From Mesorhabditis belari (taxonomy: Eukaryota; Nematoda; Chromadorea; Rhabditida; Rhabditidae): a stretch of DNA of 64,000 bases. The stretch's first letter is position 1, and every line of letters begins with the position of its first letter. This document shows, one piece after another, positions 1-9,524 of the stretch. Below the pieces are notes generated by a model. The model ran no database searches, was not told the DNA's origin, and worked only from the letters and a program-made list of their open reading frames with translations. Location: NCBI GenBank assembly GCA_958450365.1, contig CAUEEP010000743.1, positions 7,084,501-7,148,500 of the forward strand. The letters run 5' to 3'. A program made the translations under genes and the position numbers.

Positions 1-2
1 GC

Positions 3-3000
3 AATGATGGAATGTTCATTCTTGAAGAGAAAACTGGATGGCTTTCTTGTAACAAATTGGATAGAGAAATCAAAGAAGAATACATTTTAGTCATTACTGC
101 TAATGAAGCCAATAAATCGGTTTGTTAGATGAAAGTAAAAGGAGAAAAAAGAATTATAGGATACGTGCACTGTACGGATTCGTGTCGATGATGAGAATGA
201 CAATGCGCCGACGTGGATTGAAAGTTTTCGAGATCGAGAAAATGAAATGAGAATTGATGATGAGACGCAGTTGAGACAAGAGATTTTAACTCTAATTGCT
301 ATGGATGTTGATGGAGGTGAGAATGGGAAACTCGAGTACACGATCAGTGAAGATCCCACGCAATTGCTTGATATTGATCCGAATTCCGGGAAAATCTTCT
401 TCGCAAGGTGAGATCTTCTTGCTTTTGTGCAACACTCTCCAAAGCTTCAAGCTCCATCCACGCAAAAATGATTCACAATTTTTAGAGCATTGCCAGTTTT
501 GACGCAAGAGTCAAAGATTCGAGTGCGAGTCACCGATCGTGGTGTTGAGAAAAGGCTTTTCACGGAAAAGACAATCATTCTACGAGATTATCGAACCCAT
601 TATGAAGGTAGAAAAGACAGATGTTGTAGATTTGCTATTGAAAGCATATTGGTTAGTCAATAGTTTGTAGACCATTCGTCTAAAAACTATTGACCAAACT
701 AGAGTGTGCTCCTCGCGAGTAATGTCGTTTTTTAAAAAGCACTTGGGAAAAATTACCGCAAAATTTTTTTAGCAAAAATTATTGCAAAAAAATGACCCAA
801 AAATCACGAGCCCCCTTATATACGACACTTTTTAAAGATACTCATTTAAAGATACTCAGCCGTTTAACTGATTTCGTGGGAAATTCCCTTCCAATGTAAA
901 AAATGATTTTTTGACAAAACCGTGTGCACACGGATAATGTCGTAGCTTTGCTATATTTTTCGCGCTATGGCTGACCCTTTTTAGAAAACGCATTACTCGA
1001 CAATTACTATTGACCAATTTACTCGAGTAATTACTCACTCGCGAGGAATACATTCTAGCTAAAATGGTCTAGTTGGGTAAGATTACCGCAAAATTTTGCT
1101 AAGTTATTGCACCCCGAAAGACAAAAGATACAAAAGATGATTTATTTGGTAGCTCTAAGAATTTGCGTTAGCAATGAAACTACCTGCAAGTCAAAAACTG
1201 CGGAAAAGCGTTAAGTTGCGTCCCGCTTTTATATGTTTTTCGCGCGCGCGCACTTTTTAGAAAACGCATTACTCGACAATTACTCATGCAAATTTACTCG
1301 AGTAATTACTTACTCGCGAGGAACACACTCTACTACAAACTATTGAAAACTATACAAACTACAAACTACAAACCCCGCCATTAGCAATCCAACTTTAAAC
1401 TCAAATTTCTTAGTGTTGAGCTGTTCAATTTTTGTACAAATGAGAGACCGAGAGACTTGGTGCATCCAGCTCAAGAATATTTAAATTAAACAATTCAGCA
1501 CAAAGAAATTTGAGCTCAAAGTTGAATTGGTAATGGGAAAAGGGTTGTGGATCAAATGCCCGATAATCTAGCCGATATGCTTTTCTAGCAAACCATCTAC
1601 AACACCAAAGAAATGAATTTAGATCCACCAGAGAAGCCCCAATTCTTGCGAGAGCACTACGTGGGTAGTGTGGATGAGGGACAGCCAAGAGGAAGAGAAA
1701 TTCTCACAGTCTCCACTCTTCATTCATTGCCATTGTCTTCGCGAGATTCTCGTATCACTTACAGCATTATTGACGGGAATCACGACTCTGCTTTCGAGAT
1801 TGATGGTTTTGGTACGATATTTATATATGTTTTATTGATTTGGATTGAAATCCAAATTCGATATAATATAGATTTTTAGGAACCATTCGAACAGCATTAG
1901 AACTGGACAGGGAAATCCGATCATTTTATGATTTAAGCATTTTAGCTGTTGGTCAATTTTCAGCTCAAGTAAGTGTCTACTCGTTACACAAAAATTTTGA
2001 TAACTAGGTGAGAACTCGAGTTTCAATAACTGTCTTGAATACAAATGATAATGCGCCTTCATTCGCTGCTATAAGAAAAAGAAGACTTTCGGAAGGTTTG
2101 TTGAGTTAGATGTTTGAAAAGTTTAGATTTATATTGGGTTGGTGAATTGAAAACTGCGGGACTTTGAAGTAAAATTTATTGAACATAAAACCATCAATTC
2201 ATTCCATATAATTTCCATTATTATTGATGACTTCTGCCCATTTTACAGGCAATTTGCGGATTCCTCTTTCGTAGTAGGATTTTGGTTTGTGTGGGAGATA
2301 AGTGTGAGACTCAAAAATGGAGGACTGGAGATGTCGAGATGTCCCAGTTTGAGCACTTTCTTCAAAAGAAACCCATTTTGGTGTCAATAGAAAAGTTGTA
2401 GAGAATCAAAAATGAGCCTTATAGCCAAATTTCCAAAAAGATACACTTAGTAGTTTCGCTTAAAATGCAAGTTTTGTGAAAGTTTCGTAAATTTGGCATT
2501 TCTTGAAAACCAGTTTTTGAATCGTTCTGAAAATTTGGATATAAGCTTGATTTTTGATTCTCTACAACTTTTCCATTGACACCAAAATGGGTTTCTTTTG
2601 AAGAAAGTGCTCAAACTGTCACATATGACAATAGCCGGCAGTTTTCAATTCACCAACCCAATACAATACTCTTCAAATACTCAAAACACTCAAAATTTCA
2701 ATTCACCAACCCAATAATTACCATCAAAGAATCTAGGGACAATGGTTGGCACATTGATTACAACGGTGATCGCGAATGATGTTGATGAGGGAACGATTCT
2801 CGAGTATTCGATTCAAAGCGAATTCAACGATGAACAGGAAACGAGTGGTATGTTAAAGGAAAGATTTCCATTAGAAAACAATACAATATTAAAGGCTAAA
2901 GCTTTTTAGAAAATCATTTCTCTATCGACAGTCGTACCGGTGCCATCCATTTGGTGAAAAGACTCGATCGAGAGAAATTTGCCGAGATTTCTTTAAAAAT

Positions 3001-6000
3001 CAGGGTTTTGTGTTCTGGAAAATTTAGAGATTGTAATCAATTCTAGGCTTGGGATGGGAAATATACAGCTTATACATCACTCTTGATTGAAGTAATCGAT
3101 GAAAACGATAATGCTCCAATTTTCACTCAACAACTCTACGAGGTAACCCTTCATTGCAATTCATCATTCCAACTCCATCATTGCCATTCCATCATTGCAA
3201 TTCCATCATTGCAATACCATCATTGCAATACCATCATTGCAATACCATCATTGCAATACCATCATTGCAATACCATCATTGCAATTCCATCATTGCAATT
3301 CGATCATTGCAATCCCACCATTGCAATCCCACCATTGGAAACCCACCATTGCAATTCAAAAACTTTCAGGCTCCAATTCCATCATCGCTAAAAATCGGCG
3401 AAGTGGTGACAGTACTTTCGGCGATTGATTACGATGTGTCAACAGAATTCTCGAAGATCATTTATTCAATGCATGATCCAGCTGGGATTTTCGTTATTGA
3501 TTCAAAAACTGGTAATCATAGGGATGAAAATTCCTTTTTTTTTAAAAGAAAATTTAGGTATAATAACATTGGGAAAGGTGTTGAGTGAGAATTTGAAATC
3601 GAGTTTTCTTATTTCGGTGACAGCAAGCGATCAAGGGATTCCACCAAAGTCTTCTCACTCAGCTCTTCAAATAACGCTTAATGATAAGACGAAAATACGG
3701 CAACCACAATTTGAAATCGATTTTTACAAGTAAGGCGTTAATGGTTGAAGTTTTCAGCTTGATATTTCATTCAAATATTATATATTTTCAGCTTTACTGC
3801 ACCTGAGAACACTCCACTTCACCTAGCGATTGGACGATTTGGAGTGTCAAGAGTCGAAACCGATCTCACATCATTTCCACTTTACTTTCGAGTTCTTGAT
3901 CCATCCGCTCAACAATTTTTTGACATCGATCGCTTTGGAAACTTGTGGTTAAGACGAGCGTTAACTGACTTTAAAAAGTCGCTTTTCGAATTCCCGGTAG
4001 AGAGTTATTAAAGAAATTCATTATTCAGTGCAATCGGTTGATCTTTAGGTTGATGTATCGACTGGATGGCGTGGATCACTTTCTCAAAACTCTACTGCTC
4101 ATGTCACGATTCAAATAATCGACGAAAATGATCATTCACCAATTTTTCAATCAAGTGATCATCTCAAAATCCTCTTTCATGAAGATTTTCTTGATGGTCA
4201 TCTTTTGACAAAGTATAGTATATAGAAATGCCTTTAGAATATAAAATTGAGAATAGATTCTCTGTGATTGATGAAGATCTTGGCGAGAATGGGAGAATTG
4301 GATTGAGAATTGTTGCGGGAGATCATATGGAAAGCGTTCAACTTGATGAATCGGGAGCACTTTTTTGGAAAGGAGCAGATAAAAGTCCTCCAAATGGATC
4401 GCTTGTAATCGTGGCCACCGATTTTGGAGTCCCGTCAAGGTTCACTTTTCTTGAATCTCTTTCAAAGTGAAAATTTCTAGAAGTACATTGATGGAAGTAC
4501 CATTCTCAGTTGAGATCTCAAAGTGGAGACTTAGTGCTCCGTTTTTCGCAATGCCTCAATACAGAAGACATGTTCGAGAGGGTCACTCATCGTTAGGTCT
4601 TCTCGGTTCTCAAATAATCGCTCAAATGAAAGCTGTCAATCGACTTGGTCTCAACATTTCTTTGCAATATTCGCTGAAAGATCAAGATCCAGTTTGTGCA
4701 ATTGTGCAAATTACGGATGAGCAAATTCTTATAGATTTTCTCGATCGATCCACTAACTGGAGAAATCACTTCTCTAGAAGCGCTCGATTTCGAGAAACAA
4801 CAAAGACACACAATGACTGTTTCTGTTACTGATTCTGGTAAGCTTGGATGTGAACTGTGAGCTGTGAGCTGTGAGCTGTGAACTGTGAACTGTGAACTGT
4901 GAGCTGTGAGCTGTGAACTGTAAACTGTGCACTATGAACTGTGCACTATGAACTGTGAACTGTGAACGGTGAACGGTGAACTGTGAACTGTGAACTGTAA
5001 ACTGTAAACTGTAAACTGTGAACTGTGAACTGTGAACTGTAAACTGTGAACTGTGTACTGTGAACTGTGAACTGTGAACTTTGAAATCACTCCATTAGAA
5101 ATCATTGTACTTTAAAAATCTCCAAAATATTTAGGTCGATCAGCTGTGACTCCATTAGAAATCATTGTGCTTCCGATTGATGAATTCCCACCAATATTTC
5201 TCAAATCTTCTTACACTTTCACGGTATAAGCAAACCAAAATCTTTGTGATAGAAAGAATTTCTTTCAGTTATCGATCGATGCTGATCCAGGCACGGAGAT
5301 TGGCCAAGTTTTAGCCATTGATGGAGACGCTGGAAATGATGGAATTGTTTGTTTTTTCGGGAAAACGAAATTTTACTCTCATTTTTAGGTTCATTATCGA
5401 ATAGAAGAGAGAAAAGAAAGTAAATCGGGAAGAAATTTCGGAATTGATCCATCAAGTGGACTCATTCGGTTGAGAACAAAAGTTTTTCTTTTTAGAATTA
5501 AATCAATTTTAAGATCAAATTTAGCTTGATACGATAAAAAATGGAACCATTGAGACATTGCTGGTGATTGCTGAGAGTGGGCCTTTGCAAAGGAGTCGGA
5601 CAACTGTTTTTGTAGAGGTGAAGAGAGAGAGAAAGAAGAAGAAGAAGAGGAATCATTTGTAATTGTTGGAAATCATTTTTTTAGATTGGTGGCCTAGTTG
5701 GGCAGAAGAAACACGGCTCTCTATTGATGTGGAGTATTTGGGCGGCGATTGGAGTGCTCATGATTTTCCTCTTGATTCTTCTCATTCTTTGTGTTTATCG
5801 ACACAAAAGGAAGCAAATTGAGAGTCCGCGTAAACAAGTACGTACTCGTTAAAAGCCATTTAACGCTTTTAACCATTTAAAAGCCATTTAAAAGTCATTT
5901 AAAAGCCATTCAAAAGAAAAAAAGCAAATCAAATCGATTTCTAGGTTTACGCAGTTTCTCGAGGTCAAATAGCTGTAATGGCGAATGTTTCTCGGGATTC

Positions 6001-7324
6001 TCCAGTCAAATCCAGACTCCCAAATCCATTGGTTTGTCAAAGATCTAGTTTTATAAACGATAAAAATAGATATTACATTGAAAAGTTGATAGAAAAAGTT
6101 TTGCACGATGACTTCTCAAAAACCAAGCCCTCAATTCTTTTCAGATTTCTTTTGATAAACTTAACTATATTTCAAAAAATCAGGGTGAGCCTAAGGTAAA
6201 AAAATAAAAGATTTCTTCAGCTGAAGTCACTTGGTCACTTGGCTTTTAAGTGAGCAACCTTTAAACAAGTTTTTAATGGAGTTAATGAATAGGCAATAAT
6301 TCCCATTCAAAACCTAAAATCAAATACTTAAAATAGGCCCGGAAAGGGAAGGGTCTGTGGTCGACCCCGTCCGATCTGCCAAGTTGAGCAACGTCGGCGC
6401 GGGTTAGTCGTGGGTTCGACTCCCATGGGTTCCCCTCCGAGCGCCCTAGCCCGGCCATCGGAGTATGATCGGCTACGACAACTACACTTCTGCCTCAGTA
6501 AATGTGGAAGCAGGTTGTGATCTGCGCTAAGTGCGAAGACAGATCAAATCATTATTATTATGTGTCTTGAATTTGTGGATTCGTTTTTAAGAAAATTCGA
6601 GTCAAACTTTTTTCCGAGAACTTTCTTTTCAATCTAATAGAAATGGAAATTGTGTGTTTTGCTATAGAAATAGATATAAATCAAATTTAATGCTAAATTC
6701 ACTATAAAAGCTTAGCCATCATCGATGAGCTCATCAAATTCGGAAACTCAAAACATCCGCTCCTCTGGCATCTCTTCTCGAGAGTTTTTCACGACTCGAT
6801 CTCAACCTGACTCTGGAATTGATCACGATACAGTTTGTTTTTTGAAATATTGAATTGTAAAATCAGAAATTAACAGAAATCTCAGGTTTCATTAACGTCA
6901 TCAGTAAATGAATACCTCCAATCATTAGGAGTGAGTATTCCGACAAAAAACAAAACAAATCAACGACCATCACTTGGATATTCAAGGTTATCTATAAACA
7001 AGAATATAATAAATATCATTTCTCATAATATCATTCATTTTCCAGAGATGGAGATTCTCTAATCTATGCTCGATTGGAAGATATCGTTAGATCGGATCCA
7101 TCTCCAGTAACGCGAACAGAGCACTTACGGACTGTAAGTACCATTGCTTAAAAGAACATAGTCACAAGTCTAGAGCATTCAATTCTTTGCAGTTTCCCTG
7201 CCCCCGTTCAGCGTCTCCAAGCTTTCAACCATTGACAGAGATTTTCGCTGAAATCGAGCGTCTTCAGCGAGAGCCTCCGCCATCTAAACCATCGACAAAC
7301 CTCGCTCGTTTCGTTAACATCTAA
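3..7324 (+). CDS. Cadherin, 3' part: ectodomain repeats, one TM segment and cytoplasmic tail
   Basis: Calcium-dependent adhesion protein of the plasma membrane; the 5' end lies before the window. About 20 exons can be chained in frame, for example 178-410, 1614-1814, 2737-2848, 3369-3512, 3791-3997, 5694-5838 and 7194-7324. Ectodomain cadherin repeats show the calcium-binding signatures DENDNAP (about 193 and 3097), NTNDNAPSF (about 2041), DENDHSPIF (about 4120) and several LDRE and DxGxNG motifs. A hydrophobic stretch, WAAIGVLMIFLLILLILCVY (about 5733-5800), followed by RHKRK marks the membrane anchor. The tail contains RSQPDSGIDHDT (about 6810) and ends SNLARFVNI-like at the stop 7322-7324. 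The tail is serine-rich and has no catenin-binding site that I can recognise, so a Fat/Dachsous or protocadherin-type member is more likely than a classical cadherin. Introns carry MITEs, a minisatellite and a 5S-derived SINE. Family is certain; the orthologue is not. Confidence 0.9.
700..1332. mobile_element. MITE with TAGAGTGTG terminal inverted repeats, compound copy in a cadherin intron
   Basis: The left end TAGAGTGTGCTCCTCGCGAG (700) and the right end CTCGCGAGGAACACACTCTA (to 1332) are inverted repeats bounded by TA. A second right end stops at 1057, so this is probably one copy fused to the 3' end of another. The inner part matches the copy at 8671-9278, including the stretch around CAGCCGTTTAACTGATTT. 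Confidence 0.75.
2132..2663. mobile_element. Mariner-derived non-autonomous element in a cadherin intron
   Basis: Ends are TATTGGGTTGGTGAATTGAA and its inverse TTCAATTCACCAACCCAATA, which resemble mariner terminal repeats and include the TA target. Both inner arms also carry an inverted copy of ACACCAAAATGGGTTTCTTT. The same inner sequence recurs near 29486 in a gsp-2 intron. No transposase is present. A stray extra terminal fragment lies at about 2693-2722. Confidence 0.7.
3142..3368 (+). repeat. 15-bp minisatellite filling a cadherin intron
   Basis: The intron between the exon ending at the DENDNAPIFTQQLYE coding part and the exon starting at 3369 is almost all copies of CATTGCAATACCATCATTG-type units, with one-base variants (TTCC, TACC, TCCC). 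Open frames across it are by-products of a unit length divisible by three. Confidence 0.85.
4839..5088 (+). repeat. 7-bp tandem repeat (GAACTGT)n in a cadherin intron
   Basis: About 35 units of GAACTGT/GAGCTGT/AAACTGT run head to tail directly after the donor site and fill most of the intron before the exon starting at about 5135. Confidence 0.9.
6345..6560 (+). mobile_element. 5S-rRNA-derived SINE with (ATT)n tail
   Basis: The head contains CCCGTCCGATCTGCCAAGTT followed by GAGCAACGTCGG and GGTTAGT, the internal promoter core of 5S rRNA. It is followed by a tRNA-like B box, GGTTCGACTCC, a body found again at 10137-10285, and an ATTATTATTAT tail. A true 5S gene is ruled out because only the middle of 5S is kept and the downstream body is unrelated. 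It sits in a cadherin tail intron. Confidence 0.75.
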
Positions 7325-7819
7325 CATCATTGAATTCCCTCTCTTTTTCATGTCTTTCAGGTCATCATCCAGTCTTTCATCTAGTCATCTCAAACTCTTT
7401 TTCATCACCTCATTTCATTTGCTCAAAGCTTTTACAATTTTGAGTTTATCTTTTACTCTGATGCTCAAAAAGCGATAATTCTTGCATGTGTTCTTGCTTA
7501 AAAAAATATTTTATTGTGCGGGCATTTCAATGAATAAAGAATATTTATTGTAAAGAAAAGGATCTAAAGCAGAAAGAATAAGGCACAATTCATTAAAATC
7601 GATTAGAAATTCAATGGTTTGTAAAGTAAAGCGAAAGAGGCGCTTGGTGCGCGCTCAGCATTTCAGATAAAGCCAGAAAAATTGGTTAGAAGAGTTAAAG
7701 GCTTTGCTATATTGTACCGGCAAGGGTTTTTAACAATGAATAGCTTATTAAAAGGAGATTTTAATTAGCAAGGACAAAGTCTAATTAAATGGTTATTGAA
7801 GAGAAGAAAAGGCAAAGAA
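7325..7819. other. Intergenic, cadherin 3' flank
   Basis: Probable cadherin 3' UTR; an AATAAAGAATATTTATTG poly(A)-signal context lies at about 7532. I see no gene in the remainder. Confidence 0.5.
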
Positions 7820-8245
7820 ATGGGGAGTGGGACAAATGCGACCTTTTTTTTGCGCACCTGGACATTTGCGCACCTTTTTTTGCTGGAAAAGGCCTTAGGA
7901 AAGGTCGTAGAGCTTCAAAAATGTATTCATAGAAGGGTATCGTATGCGTAGATTCCGAATTTCGACAAATCACACCTCGCTGACACGTCAAATTTGGGCT
8001 AAAAGGTAAAAACTGCGGAAAAGCGTTAAGTTGCGTAGTTTTTGCCTTTTAGCTCAAATTTAACGTGTCAGCGAGGTCTGATTTGCTTTGATTTGTCGAA
8101 ATTCTGAATCTACGCATACGATTCCCCAGTATGGAAACATTTTCGAAGCTCTACGACTTTTCCTAAGGCCTTTTCCAGCAAAAAAAGGTGCGCAAATGTC
8201 CAGGTGCGCAAAAAAGGTCGCATTTGTCCCACCCCCAGAAATGGC
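7820..8245. mobile_element. Long palindromic foldback element, about 200-bp arms
   Basis: The left arm (GTGGGACAAATGCGACC, about 7827) returns inverted at about 8215-8235 (GGTCGCATTTGTCCCAC). The arms stay paired through AAGGCCTTAGGAAA and CTCGCTGACACGT to a centre near 8025. The centre carries AACTGCGGAAAAGCGTTAAG, also found at about 1199 inside another element. Confidence 0.8.
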
Positions 8246-8670
8246 AAAGAAATGGGGGCACGCGCCAAAGCCGATCTCATTTCTGGAGAGTATTTCCTTG
8301 AAGAAGTCATCATAAAAGATTGATAACGATAAAAATAAGTTAAGCAAGTTTTTTTCAGAAATACTCTTCAGTTAAAAGAAGGGGAAATGATCATAAAACA
8401 AAGATCGTTAAAAGAAACTTTGTTTAAAATGACTTTAAAATATTAAACATTAAGTAAATCCTTTTCACAACACCAAAACCCAAAAAAAAAAAAAACGAAA
8501 TCGCTTTTAAAAAAACATATCACAGTTATTGCTGGGATATAGAAAAATAACAAAAAAAAAGACAAAACGTTTGGAAAATTTTTTTGTATGGCAAAACGAG
8601 AATGCAAAGGACCTCGAACAAAACCCTGGCTTAAAGAAAAAAAGAAAAAAAAAGGCTTTACGATTAGAAG

Positions 8671-9278
8671 TAGAGCGTGTTCCTCGCGAGTAATGCGTTT
8701 TTTAAAACGCACAATTGGGAAAAAAAAATCAACGTACTTTTAGCAAAAACTATTGCAAAAAAATGACGCAAAAATGACGAGCCCCGCATTATACACGACA
8801 CTTTTTAAAGATACTCAGCCGTTTAACTGATTTAGTGGGAAATTCCCTTCCAATGTAAAAAATTGATTTTTTTTTGAAAAACCTGGGGATAGGCTACTTT
8901 GCGCCAATTTTTTTGGCGCAACAGGGTCATTTGCGCAACTCGCCATAACTTTTTTTCTAAGTAAGCCAATCTTTATGATTTTTGTGTCATTTTGTAGATC
9001 TCAACAAGTGTAACAAAATGACACAAAAAAATCATAAAGATTGGCTTACTTAGAAGAAAGTTATGGCGAGTTGCGCAAATGACCCAGTTGCGCCAAAAAA
9101 AATGCGGAAACTAGCCTACCCCAAAACCTGCGCAAAAAATTGCTTTTATATTTTTTTCGCGCAGTCGCACTTTTTAGAAAACGCATTACTCGACAATTAC
9201 TCGAGCTATTACTCGAGTAAAAAATTACTCATACAAATTTACTCGAGTAATTACTTACTCGCGAGGATACACACTCTA
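8671..9278. mobile_element. MITE, second TAGAG(T/C)GTG family copy, hosting a nested element
   Basis: Ends are TAGAGCGTGTTCCTCGCGAG and CTCGCGAGGATACACACTCTA with TA boundaries. The outer sequence matches 700-1332; the middle is interrupted by the palindrome 8886-9122. Confidence 0.75.
8886..9122. mobile_element. Nested palindromic MITE with 8-bp target duplication
   Basis: Arms start GGGATAGGCTACTTTGCGCC and end in the inverse CTAGCCTACCCC, with the arm centre near 9007. The 8-mer AAAACCTG flanks both sides (8878-8885 and 9123-9130), the duplication length typical of hAT elements. Confidence 0.7.
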
Positions 9279-9524
9279 GTTAGAAGAAAATAAACGTACT
9301 GTACTAAAAGTTTAAAGGCACTGGTTTTCCTGAAATCCTCACACAGAAATTCTTTATAAAAATAAAACCGGAGAAAAAAAAAAACATGATGGCAATTCTC
9401 GGGATGTTAAAGTTTTCAATGAATGGCAAGTTTTTGGGGAAATTTTTGGTAAAACTTGATATAGAAAGCTTTGAAATTATGAGGTAAAAGAATAATTAAG
9501 TGAAATAAAACGCGAAAACAAGAA

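Noticed and set aside
3083..3588. Histidine-rich repeat frames in the cadherin region
   Set aside because: The minisatellite lies between a good donor (3142) and acceptor (3368) of the cadherin gene.
6345..6460. A functional 5S rRNA gene
   Set aside because: Only the central promoter part of 5S is kept, and the rest is replaced by a SINE body with an ATT tail.
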